A stretch of DNA of 64,000 nt. Source: Prochlorococcus sp. AG-402-N08. Lineage in GTDB: Bacteria; Cyanobacteriota; Cyanobacteriia; PCC-6307; Cyanobiaceae. Positions 8,256 through 18,175 of the stretch are shown here, piece by piece. Within the stretch, counting starts at the first letter, position 1, and the number at the start of each line of letters is the position of its first letter. The translations under genes were made by a program, and so were the position numbers. Location of the stretch: assembly GCA_003216535.1 (NCBI GenBank), contig QCIS01000002.1:1-64000 (forward strand). Reading direction: 5' to 3'. The notes below the pieces were generated by a model, which was not told the origin of the DNA, did not search any database, and saw only the letters and a program-made list of their open reading frames with translations.

Positions 8256-9137
8256 ATGACAAAAAATTTATTTGATAACGAAAATGCAATTTATATGGGA
8301 GCAAAAAGAAGTCCTGAAAATTGCTCAATTGGAATATTTGGAGTTAATTATGACGGGACATGCTCGTTTAAACCAGGAGCAAGATTTGGTCCAGAAGCAA
8401 TAAGACAAGTCAGTTCTTGTTTAGAAACATATTGTCCAAAAATAAAAAAAGACTTAGAGGATATTATGTATGTTGATTTTGGATCAATACTAATTGATAA
8501 AAATGACTCAAAGTCCGTTATTGAATCGGTTAAATCAGCAACAAATTATTTAATTAGTAAACGCCTTAGTCCTATTATGATTGGCGGCGAACACTCTATT
8601 ACAAGAGGTGCAATTGAAGCATTAGTAAAAAAATATCCAGATTTGATATTGGTTCAACTTGATGCTCATGCAGATTTAAGAGAATCATATATAGGAAATG
8701 AACATAGTCATGCTTGTACTATGAAAAGGTGCTTAGAAGTGCTACCTGAAAAGAAAATTTTGCAAGTAGGAATTAGAAGTGGGACTAAGGAAGAATTTGA
8801 AATTATGCATAACAACAACCAATTAGTTAACTTTTGTCCAGGCGGAAATGCACATGAGTTAAAACAAGCTCTTCTACCATACGCTAAGTCTCCAATCTAT
8901 TTAACAATAGATTTAGATTGGTTTGATCCCAGTTTATTAGCAGGGACGGGCACTCCAGAACCGGGAGGATTTTTTTGGAATGATTTTGAAGAGATACTTA
9001 AAACTTTAAAAGACCTTAGAATCGTGGGATCAGATATTGTGGAATTATCTCCAGAAATTGATAAAAGCGGAGTAAGTAGCATAGTTGCAGCCAAAGTACT
9101 TAGAAGCTTAATTTTGTCATTAGAAAATATGCAATAA
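8256..9137 (+). CDS. speB: Agmatinase (arginase/agmatinase family)
   Basis: Hydrolyses agmatine to putrescine and urea using two manganese ions. The metal-binding motifs of the ureohydrolase fold are all present: GGEHS near residue 110, DAHADLR near 132-138, and the DLDWFDP segment near 225-231, with EPGG close behind. The N-terminus has GIFGVNYDGTCSFKPGARFGP, typical of the family. Its position 1 bp after speE makes agmatinase more likely than arginase or guanidinobutyrase, since the product feeds spermidine synthase. An arginine decarboxylase for agmatine is not in the window. Confidence 0.92.
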   Translation: MTKNLFDNENAIYMGAKRSPENCSIGIFGVNYDGTCSFKPGARFGPEAIRQVSSCLETYCPKIKKDLEDIMYVDFGSILIDKNDSKSVIESVKSATNYLISKRLSPIMIGGEHSITRGAIEALVKKYPDLILVQLDAHADLRESYIGNEHSHACTMKRCLEVLPEKKILQVGIRSGTKEEFEIMHNNNQLVNFCPGGNAHELKQALLPYAKSPIYLTIDLDWFDPSLLAGTGTPEPGGFFWNDFEEILKTLKDLRIVGSDIVELSPEIDKSGVSSIVAAKVLRSLILSLENMQ

Positions 9138-9187
9138 AAAATTTCTAAACTAAAGTGTAGAAATACTAAATAGAAACTAAATATTTC

Positions 9188-10300
9188 ATGGATTTGCTAA
9201 AAAGTCCTCTTTATTCAAAATATGTTGAATCCAATGCAAAATTAGTGGATTTTGCAGGTTGGGAAATGCCCATATCATTTTCAGGATTAATTAAAGAGCA
9301 TGAATCAGTTAGATATTCAGCAGGATTATTTGATATTTCTCACATGGGTGTGATTTCTATCAAGGGAATCAATCCAAAGGATTATATTCAAAAACTTTTT
9401 CCTACTAATTTATACTCCTTTTGTGAAGGTCAGGGACTTTATACAGTAATGCTCAATGATAAAGGAGGAATAATAGATGACTTAATAATTTATGACCTTG
9501 GTATACAAAAAAATGACATATCAGAATTATTGTTAATAGTAAATGCAAGTAGATATGAAGAAGATTTTCAGTGGATAAAAAATAATTTAAATATGTCTGA
9601 AATTTCGATAACAAACTTTAAAAAAGACAAAGTACTTTTAGCACTACAGGGAAAAAACTCATTCGGTTTATTTGAAGAATGGATTGAATCTTCGCTCTCA
9701 CATATCCCTAACTTTGGATGCGAATATAAAATTTTTGAACATATTTCGCCTAAGGAAAAAATTTTCTTTTCAAAGACAGGCTATACGGGGGAAAATGGTC
9801 TAGAAATACTTTTATCTAAAAAAGCAGCAATTAATTTATGGGATTTCTCAATTTCTAAAAATGTTGCACCTTGTGGTTTAGGAGCTAGAGATACTCTTAG
9901 ACTTGAAGCAGGCATGCATCTTTATGGCCAAGACATTAATGAAGAAACTTCTCCATATGAAGCAGGGTTAGGATGGCTAGTACATCTAGAAAATAATCAC
10001 GAGTTCATTGGCAGAAGAGTTCTTGAAGAGCAGTCAAGATTAGGCATTCAAAAAAAGTTAGTTGGTCTCTCTATAAAAGGTAAAGCAATAGGAAGAAAAG
10101 GGTGCGCAGTGCTTAAAGGGGATGAGAATATTGGAACTATCACTAGCGGCAGTTGGTCTCCAACTAAACAACAAGCTATTGCTTTTGCATACATCAATAC
10201 TTCGCATGCCTTAATAAATAATGAAGTTGAAATATTAATAAGAGGCAAAAAATTCAACGGGGTTATAACAAAAAGAGCGTTTTATAAAAAGAATTATTAA
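9188..10300 (+). CDS. gcvT: Aminomethyltransferase (glycine cleavage T protein)
   Basis: The T protein of the glycine cleavage system moves the methylene group from the aminomethyl-lipoyl H protein to tetrahydrofolate, releasing ammonia. The 370 residues match the normal bacterial length. Family features include [11 protein letters not shown] near the start, the FDISHMG segment near 48-54, [10 protein letters not shown] near 197-206, [21 protein letters not shown] near 228-248 and the C-terminal barrel with GTITSG. In oxygenic phototrophs the system handles photorespiratory glycine. The 50-bp gap upstream leaves no room for a glycine riboswitch. Confidence 0.96.
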   Translation: MDLLKSPLYSKYVESNAKLVDFAGWEMPISFSGLIKEHESVRYSAGLFDISHMGVISIKGINPKDYIQKLFPTNLYSFCEGQGLYTVMLNDKGGIIDDLIIYDLGIQKNDISELLLIVNASRYEEDFQWIKNNLNMSEISITNFKKDKVLLALQGKNSFGLFEEWIESSLSHIPNFGCEYKIFEHISPKEKIFFSKTGYTGENGLEILLSKKAAINLWDFSISKNVAPCGLGARDTLRLEAGMHLYGQDINEETSPYEAGLGWLVHLENNHEFIGRRVLEEQSRLGIQKKLVGLSIKGKAIGRKGCAVLKGDENIGTITSGSWSPTKQQAIAFAYINTSHALINNEVEILIRGKKFNGVITKRAFYKKNY

Positions 10301-10355
10301 CTAAATTTACCCTTAAAGAATTATTATAAGTTATTGATAAATAAACCATACTTAG

Positions 10356-12152
10356 ATGAGAAACAAAATTTGTGAAGAACTCAATAATACAGATATTGGT
10401 AAATTAGTTAATTTATGCGGATGGGTAGATAGAAGAAGAGATCATGGTGGTGTAATTTTTATTGATTTAAGAGACCATAGTGGATTCCTACAAATAACAA
10501 TTAACCCGGATGATGGTGCAGATCTATTTAAACAAGCAGAAACTCTAAGAAATGAAACAGTAATAATGGTAAGCGGAATTATTAATGAAAGGCCCAAAGA
10601 TTCCATTAATACAAATTTAAGTACTGGAGAGTTAGAGCTTAAGGTTAAAGATTTGCAAATTCTCAACCAAATTAAAAACAACTTACCTTTTCCAGTATCT
10701 ATACATGATTCTGAAAATACAAAAGAGGAACTCAGATTAAAATATAGATACCTTGATTTAAGAAGGGGAAAATTACTAGAAAATTTAAAAACAAGACATA
10801 AGATTATTAAAGTTGCTAGAGAATTTCTTGATAATTTTGGATTTACAGAAGTAGAGACCCCATTACTTACAAAGTCAACTCCTGAAGGGGCTCGCGATTT
10901 TCTTGTTCCTGCACGTCTTTCAAATGGAGAATTTTTTGCTTTACCTCAATCCCCACAACTCTTTAAACAACTTTTAATGGTTGGGGGCTTAGATAAGTAT
11001 TATCAAATCGCAAAATGTTTCCGTGATGAAGACTTAAGGGCAGATAGACAGCCAGAGTTTACTCAATTAGATATTGAGATGAGCTTTATTAGTGAAGAAG
11101 AAATAATTTCTTTTAATGAAAGTCTCATAAAAAAAATTTGGAAAGAAGTGTTAAATATTAATTTTAATAATGCTTTTCCAAGAATGACATGGCAGGCAGC
11201 AATGGATAATTACGGCACTGATAGACCAGATACTAGATATCAAATGTTATTGAAAGATTTAGGAGGAGTATTAGGTGATATTGGATTTAATATTTTCACC
11301 AAGGCAATTAAGTCTGGAGGGTATATAAAATCCATAACAGTCAAAGGAGGCAATTCAAGTATTAGCAACGTAAGAATTAAACCGGGAGGTGACATCTTCC
11401 AAGTAGCTCAAGACGCAGGAGCTGGTGGTTTAGCTTTTATAAGGGTCAAAGAAGATGAGCTTGAGACTATTGGGGCAATTAAAAATAATTTAAGTGAAGA
11501 GCATATAGCTGATATTTTAAAAATCACAGAAGCACAAAATGGAGACTTAATCCTCTTGGGAGCTGGAGATAAACAAATTGTCAACCAATCATTAGATAGA
11601 GTGAGACAATACATCGCAAAAGACTTAAATCTCATAGATAAAAGTAAATGGAATTTCTTATGGGTCACAGATTTCCCGATGTTTGAGAGAAATGAAGAGG
11701 AAAATAGATATGAAGCTTTGCATCATCCTTTTTGTTCTCCAAAAAATATAAAGTCCAAAGATTCTCAAAACTTGAAAAAAGAAATTGAGAACTCTATAGC
11801 CAATGCTTATGACTTAGTTCTTAATGGATTGGAGTTAGGAGGTGGCTCTTTACGTATTCATGAAGCGAACTTGCAACGAGAGGTTCTAAAAACGGTAGGA
11901 CTTACTGATAAAGAGATTGATGAAAAATTTGGATTTTTAATAGAGGCCTTAGAAATGGGTGCTCCTCCTCACGGTGGAATAGCGTTTGGGTTAGATCGTA
12001 TTACCATGCTGATCATAGGTGCAGATTCAATCAGAGAAACCATCGCTTTTCCAAAAAATCAACAAGCAAAATGTCTTCTCACAAATGCACCTTCTAATGT
12101 CTCTGAATCACAATTAAAAGAATTGAATATTGAAATAACAATTGATGAATAA
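10356..12152 (+). CDS. aspS: Aspartyl-tRNA synthetase
   Basis: Class IIb synthetase of 598 residues, the usual bacterial length. In order: an N-terminal OB anticodon-binding domain ([19 protein letters not shown] near 23-41), motif 2 with [19 protein letters not shown] near 215-233, the bacterial GAD insertion in the middle, and motif 3 GLDRITMLI near the C-terminus. The HHPF segment near residue 445 is also typical. In bacteria without AsnRS this enzyme can also charge tRNA-Asn; the sequence alone does not settle that here. The ATG at 10356 stands 55 bp after gcvT. Confidence 0.97.
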   Translation: MRNKICEELNNTDIGKLVNLCGWVDRRRDHGGVIFIDLRDHSGFLQITINPDDGADLFKQAETLRNETVIMVSGIINERPKDSINTNLSTGELELKVKDLQILNQIKNNLPFPVSIHDSENTKEELRLKYRYLDLRRGKLLENLKTRHKIIKVAREFLDNFGFTEVETPLLTKSTPEGARDFLVPARLSNGEFFALPQSPQLFKQLLMVGGLDKYYQIAKCFRDEDLRADRQPEFTQLDIEMSFISEEEIISFNESLIKKIWKEVLNINFNNAFPRMTWQAAMDNYGTDRPDTRYQMLLKDLGGVLGDIGFNIFTKAIKSGGYIKSITVKGGNSSISNVRIKPGGDIFQVAQDAGAGGLAFIRVKEDELETIGAIKNNLSEEHIADILKITEAQNGDLILLGAGDKQIVNQSLDRVRQYIAKDLNLIDKSKWNFLWVTDFPMFERNEEENRYEALHHPFCSPKNIKSKDSQNLKKEIENSIANAYDLVLNGLELGGGSLRIHEANLQREVLKTVGLTDKEIDEKFGFLIEALEMGAPPHGGIAFGLDRITMLIIGADSIRETIAFPKNQQAKCLLTNAPSNVSESQLKELNIEITIDE

Positions 12153-12227
12153 GAATATATATGGATGTTCTAAAAGTTTTTTGTTTAAATAAAATATAAG
12201 GAGGCTGTGCTTAATTAAAAATATTTA

Positions 12228-13838
12228 ATGTCAAAATTTGTTTTTGTCACCGGTGGAGTAGTTTCTAGCATTGGTAAAGGAATTGTAGCTGCAAGCTTAG
12301 GAAGATTATTAAAATCTAGAGGATATAGTGTTTCAATATTAAAACTAGATCCATATCTAAATGTTGATCCAGGCACAATGAGCCCTTTCCAACATGGAGA
12401 AGTATTTGTAACCGAAGATGGTGCTGAAACCGATCTAGATTTAGGTCACTATGAAAGATTTACTGATACTGCAATGACTAGGTTAAACAGTGTGACTACG
12501 GGATCTATATATCAAGCAGTTATTAATAAAGAAAGAAGAGGCAGTTATAACGGTGGAACTGTGCAAGTAATACCTCACATAACGGGAGAAATAAGAGAAA
12601 GAATTCATAGAGTAGCATCCAACAGCAATGCAGATATTATTATTACTGAAATTGGTGGAACAGTTGGTGATATTGAATCTTTACCTTTTTTAGAGGCAAT
12701 AAGAGAATTCAAAAATGATGTCAACAGAAATGATGTTGCATACATACACGTAACATTACTTCCTTACATCAAAACCTCTGGCGAAATAAAAACTAAACCA
12801 ACACAACATTCAGTAAAAGAATTAAGATCTATTGGAATTCAGCCAGATTTACTTGTATGCCGAAGTGATAAATCGATCAATGAAGGTCTTAAAAAGAAGC
12901 TTAGTGGATTTTGCGGTGTCAGTATTAACTCTGTAATTGAAGCTTTAGACGCAGACAGTATTTATTCTGTACCTCTTTCTTTAAAAAAAGAAGGTTTATG
13001 CAAAGAAACCTTGAAGTATTTAGAACTTGAAAATAAAAAATGTGATTTAAAAAATTGGGAACAACTGATACATAATCTAAGAAATCCTGGAGCTCCAATA
13101 AAAGTTGCTCTCGTTGGTAAATACATTGAACTTGGAGATGCATATTTATCCGTTGTTGAAGCTTTAAGGCATGCATGCATTGAACAAAAGGCTTTATTAG
13201 ATTTACATTGGGTAAGTGCTGAAATGATAGAAAAAAATTCAGCAAAAACTTACTTAAATGAAGTTGATGCAATTGTCGTACCTGGGGGATTTGGCAATAG
13301 AGGAGTCAATGGAAAAATTTCGGCTATAAAATTCGCAAGAGAAAATAAAATTCCCTTTTTAGGTCTGTGCCTTGGTATGCAATGTGCAGTTATAGAATGG
13401 GCTAGAAATGTAGCTAATCTTCCAGATGCATCTAGTTCAGAACTAGACCCAAAAACTCCCAATCCAGTGATACATTTATTACCAGAACAAGAAGATGTAG
13501 TAGATTTAGGTGGGACAATGAGACTTGGAGTTTATCCATGTAGATTGACAAATAATACAACTGGAAAAAACTTATATGATGAAGATGTGATTTATGAGAG
13601 ACATAGACATAGATATGAATTTAATAATTACTACAAACAAAGTTTTTTAAATTCTGGATACAAAATTAGCGGTACTTCACCAGATGGCAGATTAGTAGAG
13701 TTAATTGAGTTAGAAAATCATCCTTTCTTTTTAGCATGTCAATATCATCCTGAGTTTTTATCAAGACCTGGTAAACCTCATCCTTTATTTAAAGGATTAA
13801 TAAAGGCCTCTCAAGAAAAGTTAACTCAATCAAATTAA
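12228..13838 (+). CDS. pyrG: CTP synthase
   Basis: Aminates UTP to CTP using glutamine ammonia and ATP. The 536-residue protein has the synthetase half first ([14 protein letters not shown] near 4-17, [22 protein letters not shown] near 38-59), then a class I glutamine amidotransferase domain with the catalytic Cys in [12 protein letters not shown] (near residue 382) and the His-Glu pair in ACQYHPEF near the end. An AAGGAGG sequence lies 23 bp upstream of the ATG, too far for a normal ribosome-binding site. It precedes queE by 26 bp at the chosen queE start. Confidence 0.97.
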   Translation: MSKFVFVTGGVVSSIGKGIVAASLGRLLKSRGYSVSILKLDPYLNVDPGTMSPFQHGEVFVTEDGAETDLDLGHYERFTDTAMTRLNSVTTGSIYQAVINKERRGSYNGGTVQVIPHITGEIRERIHRVASNSNADIIITEIGGTVGDIESLPFLEAIREFKNDVNRNDVAYIHVTLLPYIKTSGEIKTKPTQHSVKELRSIGIQPDLLVCRSDKSINEGLKKKLSGFCGVSINSVIEALDADSIYSVPLSLKKEGLCKETLKYLELENKKCDLKNWEQLIHNLRNPGAPIKVALVGKYIELGDAYLSVVEALRHACIEQKALLDLHWVSAEMIEKNSAKTYLNEVDAIVVPGGFGNRGVNGKISAIKFARENKIPFLGLCLGMQCAVIEWARNVANLPDASSSELDPKTPNPVIHLLPEQEDVVDLGGTMRLGVYPCRLTNNTTGKNLYDEDVIYERHRHRYEFNNYYKQSFLNSGYKISGTSPDGRLVELIELENHPFFLACQYHPEFLSRPGKPHPLFKGLIKASQEKLTQSN

Positions 13839-13864
13839 TATTCCGTATTTTTTTGAATGAAAAA

Positions 13865-14536
13865 ATGACAAATTTTTTACCCTTAGTCGAACAATTTCAT
13901 TCATTACAAGGTGAAGGCTATCACGCTGGAAAAAGTGCTTTTTTTGTAAGATTAGCTGGTTGTAAAGTTGGCTGTTCATGGTGCGATACCAAGAATTCAT
14001 GGGATGAGAAAAAGTACCCTTATATATCAATTGAAAAAATAATAGATCGCATAAAAATTGCTAGAGGGAAAGGAGCATCTTTTTGCGTTATTACAGGTGG
14101 AGAACCTTTACAACATAACTTGGATAATTTTTGCAAAGCCATAAAAAAAATGACTATGGGAGAAAAACAAAACCCAATGAAAATACATATTGAGACAAGT
14201 GGAGTTAATTCGATTTCAGGAAGTTATGACTGGATTACTTTATCTCCTAAAAGACACTCACCTCCAAAAAATTATTTTTTAAAAAACTGTAATGAAATAA
14301 AAATAATCATAAATGAAATAGAAGATATTGAATTTGCTATTCAAATTAAAAAAGAAACTTACAAACAATATCAACTCTCAAAAAGCGAAGAAGGCTTAAA
14401 AAAAGAAGATAAAATTTTTTATTTACAGCCGGCATGGAACAATAAGAATGGTTTTTCTCTTGCTATTGATTTCGTAAAAAATAACCCCGATTGGAAATTG
14501 AGCCTTCAAACTCACAAATACTTAAAAATTAAATGA
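13865..14536 (+). CDS. queE: 7-carboxy-7-deazaguanine synthase (radical SAM)
   Basis: Radical SAM enzyme that contracts 6-carboxytetrahydropterin to 7-carboxy-7-deazaguanine in queuosine biosynthesis. The 4Fe-4S ligands sit in CKVGCSWC near residues 29-36, with the SAM-binding GGEP near 79-82. FHSLQGEGYHAGKSAFFVRLAGC is the usual QueE substrate-binding start. I choose the ATG of 13865 (223 aa) because the start at the upstream TTG adds only LNEK before it. It is followed 6 bp later by queC, which uses its product. Confidence 0.94.
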   Translation: MTNFLPLVEQFHSLQGEGYHAGKSAFFVRLAGCKVGCSWCDTKNSWDEKKYPYISIEKIIDRIKIARGKGASFCVITGGEPLQHNLDNFCKAIKKMTMGEKQNPMKIHIETSGVNSISGSYDWITLSPKRHSPPKNYFLKNCNEIKIIINEIEDIEFAIQIKKETYKQYQLSKSEEGLKKEDKIFYLQPAWNNKNGFSLAIDFVKNNPDWKLSLQTHKYLKIK

Positions 14537-14542
14537 AATTAT

Positions 14543-15217
14543 ATGACTCTTCAAAATAAATCAATTGTAGTTTTATTATCTGGAGGTTTAGACTCTTCTA
14601 CGGTAACTGGCATCGCAAAAAAATCCAAAGCTAAAATTTTTGGCCTTTCATTTGATTACGGTCAACGCCATAAAAAAGAATTAAATTCTGCATCAATTAT
14701 TGCAAAACACTTTGATATCGAAGAATTTAAAATTATTAAGCTTGACTTGTCTTTATGGGGAGGTTCTTCCTTAACTGATACTGAAAAAAATATTCCGATA
14801 GAGGGAGTACAAACTAATAAAATTCCTAATACTTATGTTCCGGGGAGAAATACTATCTTCATTTCCGTGGCACTAAGTTACGCCGAAGCAATAGATGCTG
14901 ATTTTATAGGATTAGGAGTAAATGCACTTGATTATTCTGGTTATCCAGATTGCAGACCTGACTACATTAAGAAATTTCAAGAATTAGCAGATCTAGCCAA
15001 CAAAAGAGGAAGAGAAAGTAACCCAATAAAACTTTGGACACCTTTATTAGATTTAAATAAAGAAGAAATTATTAAATTAGCTTTTGATAATCATGTCCCT
15101 TTAGAGAAAACATGGAGTTGTTATTCAGGAAATTCAAAACCATGCGGAAAGTGTGATAGTTGCAGAATTAGAAATGCCGCTTATGAAAAATGGCTTAATA
15201 ACAAAAAGAAAAAATGA
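14543..15217 (+). CDS. queC: 7-cyano-7-deazaguanine synthase
   Basis: ATP-dependent conversion of 7-carboxy-7-deazaguanine plus ammonia to the nitrile preQ0. The N-terminal PP-loop is VLLSGGLDSSTV near residues 10-21. Four zinc-binding cysteines cluster at the C-terminus in SCYSGNSKPCGKCDSC near 192-207. The length of 224 residues is normal. It follows queE by 6 bp and overlaps pabB by 4 bp (ATGA), so queE, queC, pabB and the aminotransferase form one tightly coupled plus-strand unit joining queuosine and folate chemistry. Confidence 0.96.
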   Translation: MTLQNKSIVVLLSGGLDSSTVTGIAKKSKAKIFGLSFDYGQRHKKELNSASIIAKHFDIEEFKIIKLDLSLWGGSSLTDTEKNIPIEGVQTNKIPNTYVPGRNTIFISVALSYAEAIDADFIGLGVNALDYSGYPDCRPDYIKKFQELADLANKRGRESNPIKLWTPLLDLNKEEIIKLAFDNHVPLEKTWSCYSGNSKPCGKCDSCRIRNAAYEKWLNNKKKK

Positions 15218-16533
15218 AAATAAAAAAAATAACTCTAGAAAAATGGATAGATCCAGCATGGATTACGCATCATCTAACAAAGAAATTCGGAGATAAAGGA
15301 TTAGCTTGGCTAGACAGTGATGGTAAAGAAAATGGTGAATGGTCAATCATTGGAATTAAACCTAAAAAAATAATCCAATCAAGAAATATTAATAACATAG
15401 ACAAAACTAATAATCCCTTTAATAATTTAAAAAATATTGAAAAAGGATTTTGGATCGGATGGTTAAGTTATGAAGCTGGAGTATACATTGAACCAAAAAA
15501 CCCATGGCGACAATCTGATATGGCAACTTTATGGATTGCATCATATGATCCAATCATTAAATGTAATCTAATAAAAAAAGAAATAATTATCGAAGGCACA
15601 AACTCATATGAACTGATGAATTATAAAAATATAATCAACAGTATAAATACAATTGAAGAAGAAAATAATATTAAAAAAAATTTGAATTTTGATTTTTCAA
15701 AAATTAATTTGGAAGAAATGTCTGAAAAATTTCAGGAAAATATTTTAAAATTGAAAAAATTAATTTCATTAGGAGATTTATTTCAAGCAAACCTAACAAC
15801 TAAATGCGAAATTGAATCTTCCAAAAACTATAGTCCTTTAGATATATATTTAAAAATAAGAAGCAAATTAAGAGCTCCCTTTGGCGGAATAATTATAAAT
15901 AATATTAATAATTCTAGAGAGGCAGTATTATCTACCTCACCAGAAAGATTTATAAAATTAGATAATAAAAATTTTGTAGAATCAAGACCCATCAAAGGAA
16001 CTAGATCCAGAGATAAGAATTTAACTCAAGATGCACTAAATGCTATCGATTTAATAACAAACGAAAAAGATAGAGCGGAAAATATCATGATCGTCGACCT
16101 TATAAGAAATGATTTAAGTAAAGTTTGTGAAACAGGAAGTGTTATGGTGCCTGAAATATTAAAACTTGAAAGTTTCTTAAAAGTTCATCATCTAACTTCA
16201 GTAATCAGAGGAAAATTAAAAAAAGGCAAAAACTGGATTGATTTACTAAAAGCCTGTTGGCCTGGGGGTTCTATAACTGGAGCACCTAAATTAAGATCAT
16301 GCCAAAGACTTTTTGAATTAGAGGACTGTGAACGTGGACCATACTGTGGCTCATTTTTGAAACTAGACTGGAATGGTGAGTTTGACAGTAATATACTAAT
16401 CAGATCATTTTTAATTAAAGACAAAAAAATTAATATATATGCTGGTTGCGGAATAGTCATTGACTCTAATCCTGAAGAGGAAACTAATGAACTAAAGTGG
16501 AAACTTTTACCATTAATTGATTCATTAAAATGA
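15214..16533 (+). CDS. pabB: Aminodeoxychorismate synthase component I
   Basis: Converts chorismate plus ammonia to 4-amino-4-deoxychorismate for folate. The chorismate-binding domain is clear. It carries the PabB-type PIKGTRSR near residues 256-263, where TrpE has PIAGT; IMIVDLIRNDL near 290-300; and the C-terminal GGSITGAPK and YCGS segments. It lacks a fused glutamine amidotransferase, so a separate PabA/TrpG partner is expected elsewhere. It overlaps queC by 4 bp and the next gene by 4 bp. The 3' partner is an aminotransferase-IV protein, the expected PabC, which supports PabB over anthranilate synthase. Confidence 0.92.
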   Translation: MKIKKITLEKWIDPAWITHHLTKKFGDKGLAWLDSDGKENGEWSIIGIKPKKIIQSRNINNIDKTNNPFNNLKNIEKGFWIGWLSYEAGVYIEPKNPWRQSDMATLWIASYDPIIKCNLIKKEIIIEGTNSYELMNYKNIINSINTIEEENNIKKNLNFDFSKINLEEMSEKFQENILKLKKLISLGDLFQANLTTKCEIESSKNYSPLDIYLKIRSKLRAPFGGIIINNINNSREAVLSTSPERFIKLDNKNFVESRPIKGTRSRDKNLTQDALNAIDLITNEKDRAENIMIVDLIRNDLSKVCETGSVMVPEILKLESFLKVHHLTSVIRGKLKKGKNWIDLLKACWPGGSITGAPKLRSCQRLFELEDCERGPYCGSFLKLDWNGEFDSNILIRSFLIKDKKINIYAGCGIVIDSNPEEETNELKWKLLPLIDSLK

Positions 16534-17357
16534 GAGCAGCATTAGGATGGTATAAAGATCAATGGCTAGATATTGATAGAATATTAATCGCTGCAAATAA
16601 TAGAGGATTAAAATTTGCTGATGGTATATTTGAAACCATTTTAATAAAGGAAAACAAACCTATTCTTTTTGATGAACATCTGAAAAGGTTAGAAAAAAGT
16701 AGCAAAATTTTGAATATTAATCTCAAAATAAATAAATTAACTTTGAGACAACTTATTAATGATGGAATTAAAAAGTTATCTCTTAAGAATGATCAATTAG
16801 CTTCAGTCAGGATAAACTATAGTCGAGGAATTAATAAAGGTCGAGCACTAACAATTAATAGCACTTTAGATACAAAAGATTTAGATAATTTATGGCTTGA
16901 GTTTTACAAAATAAGACCTAATTTTAATCCTATAAGCGTTTTTATTAGTCAAACGGAAAAAATAAATGAATTCAGTCTTATAAGTAAATGCAAAACATTT
17001 TCATATAATCAAGCAATACAAGCGTTGACAGAAGCTAATGAAAAATCATTTGATGACTCTATTTTGTTGAATACATCAGGTGAACTTTGTTGTGGAAGCA
17101 CATTTAATCTTCTAATTAAAAGAAATAAGCAATGGATAACACCTAGAAAAGAGAGCGGATGTTTAGAGGGGATCATGATTGCCAAGGCTTTGAAATTAAA
17201 AATTGTAAAAGAAGAATTAATTTCACCAGAATTTCAAGATGATGACATAATAGTTGCAATAAATAGCTTATCTTGTAGACAAATTAATAAGGTTAATGAT
17301 TTAAAGCTTAGCCCTAAATTAGATCCAATTTACTTCTGGGATTTATTATATAATTGA
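16530..17357 (+). CDS. pabC: Class IV aminotransferase, probable aminodeoxychorismate lyase
   Basis: PLP-dependent fold-type IV enzyme that, as PabC, splits aminodeoxychorismate to p-aminobenzoate and pyruvate. Family signatures include NNRGLKFADGIFETI near residues 23-37, the lysine in CKTFSYNQAI near 150-159, and the DDSILLNTSGELCCGSTFNL stretch near 172-191. Coupling to pabB by a 4-bp overlap is the main argument for PabC. Branched-chain or D-amino acid aminotransferase cannot be excluded from sequence. Its last 28 bp overlap the convergent cobA gene. Confidence 0.85.
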   Translation: MRAALGWYKDQWLDIDRILIAANNRGLKFADGIFETILIKENKPILFDEHLKRLEKSSKILNINLKINKLTLRQLINDGIKKLSLKNDQLASVRINYSRGINKGRALTINSTLDTKDLDNLWLEFYKIRPNFNPISVFISQTEKINEFSLISKCKTFSYNQAIQALTEANEKSFDDSILLNTSGELCCGSTFNLLIKRNKQWITPRKESGCLEGIMIAKALKLKIVKEELISPEFQDDDIIVAINSLSCRQINKVNDLKLSPKLDPIYFWDLLYN

Positions 17358-18145
17358 ACTTTATTGATATCCGATAAATAGACATCAGATACTTTAGTTA
17401 TATTATTGTTAACTTTAAAGTCAACAATTTTTCCAATAATGATAATTGATGGAGATAAAAATTCTTTAACTTTAATTTTGGCAGCAAGATTATCTAATTT
17501 CTCTATAAAACATTTTTGATTTTTCAAAGTAGCTTCTTGAATTACTGCGCATTTTGTATTCTTACATAAACCACCTAAAATTAATTCTTCAACAATAAAT
17601 TCAATATTTTTAATACCCATAAAAATAACTAAGCTATCTGAAGATTTAGCTAAATCTCTCCAATTGACGCTCTTTTTTTCCTTATCAACATGCTCATGCC
17701 CAGTCACGAAAGTTACAGAACTAGCAGCATCTCTATGGGTAAGTGGAATACCAAAATATGTGGGGGCAGCTATACCAGAAGTAATACCAGGTACTATTTC
17801 AACTGAAACTCCATTTTTTTCTAAAAACGATACTTCTTCACCGCCCCTTGAAAAAACGAATGGATCTCCCCCTTTAAGCCTTACAACATTTTTGCCTTCT
17901 TTTGCTAATTTTAAAATAAGAGCATTAGTTTCAACTTGAGGAACAGAACACTTACCAGCTCTTTTGCCTACATGAAAAATTTCTGTATTTATTCCTGCCT
18001 CTTTTGTTATTTCATCAGGGATTAATGCATCATGAACTAATGCATCACAATTTTTTATTAAACGTAAAGCTTTTAAAGTTAATAGCTCAGGGTCGCCAGG
18101 ACCTGCTCCAACTAAATAAACAATGCCAGACACATTAATCTCCAT
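17330..18145 (-). CDS. cobA: Uroporphyrinogen-III C-methyltransferase
   Basis: Methylates uroporphyrinogen III at C2 and C7 with SAM to give precorrin-2, the branch point to siroheme and cobalamin. The 271 residues cover one SUMT domain: VYLVGAGPGDPELLTLKA at the start, the VRLKGGDPFVFSRGGEE motif near 80-96, and VPGITSGIAAP near 110-120. No siroheme synthase (CysG) domain is fused. I use the ATG of 18145 rather than a TTG two codons upstream. Its 3' end overlaps the convergent pabC-like gene by 28 bp. Confidence 0.95.
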   Translation of the reverse strand: MEINVSGIVYLVGAGPGDPELLTLKALRLIKNCDALVHDALIPDEITKEAGINTEIFHVGKRAGKCSVPQVETNALILKLAKEGKNVVRLKGGDPFVFSRGGEEVSFLEKNGVSVEIVPGITSGIAAPTYFGIPLTHRDAASSVTFVTGHEHVDKEKKSVNWRDLAKSSDSLVIFMGIKNIEFIVEELILGGLCKNTKCAVIQEATLKNQKCFIEKLDNLAAKIKVKEFLSPSIIIIGKIVDFKVNNNITKVSDVYLSDINKVQLYNKSQK

Positions 18146-18175
18146 TAACAAGTATGGTAGTAGAAGTTAATCGCA

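Noticed and set aside
9138-9187. Glycine riboswitch before gcvT
   Set aside because: The intergenic space is only 50 bp and AT-rich, with no conserved riboswitch core.
12207-12218. GTG-CTT-AAT-TAA as a real leader peptide for pyrG
   Set aside because: Only three codons, and the Shine-Dalgarno to GTG spacing is 2 bases, too short for normal initiation. It is kept only as a question in the findings.
12925-13272. 115-codon minus-strand frame within pyrG
   Set aside because: It is antisense to a well-conserved enzyme, with a His/Leu/Gln-rich translation typical of a shadow frame.
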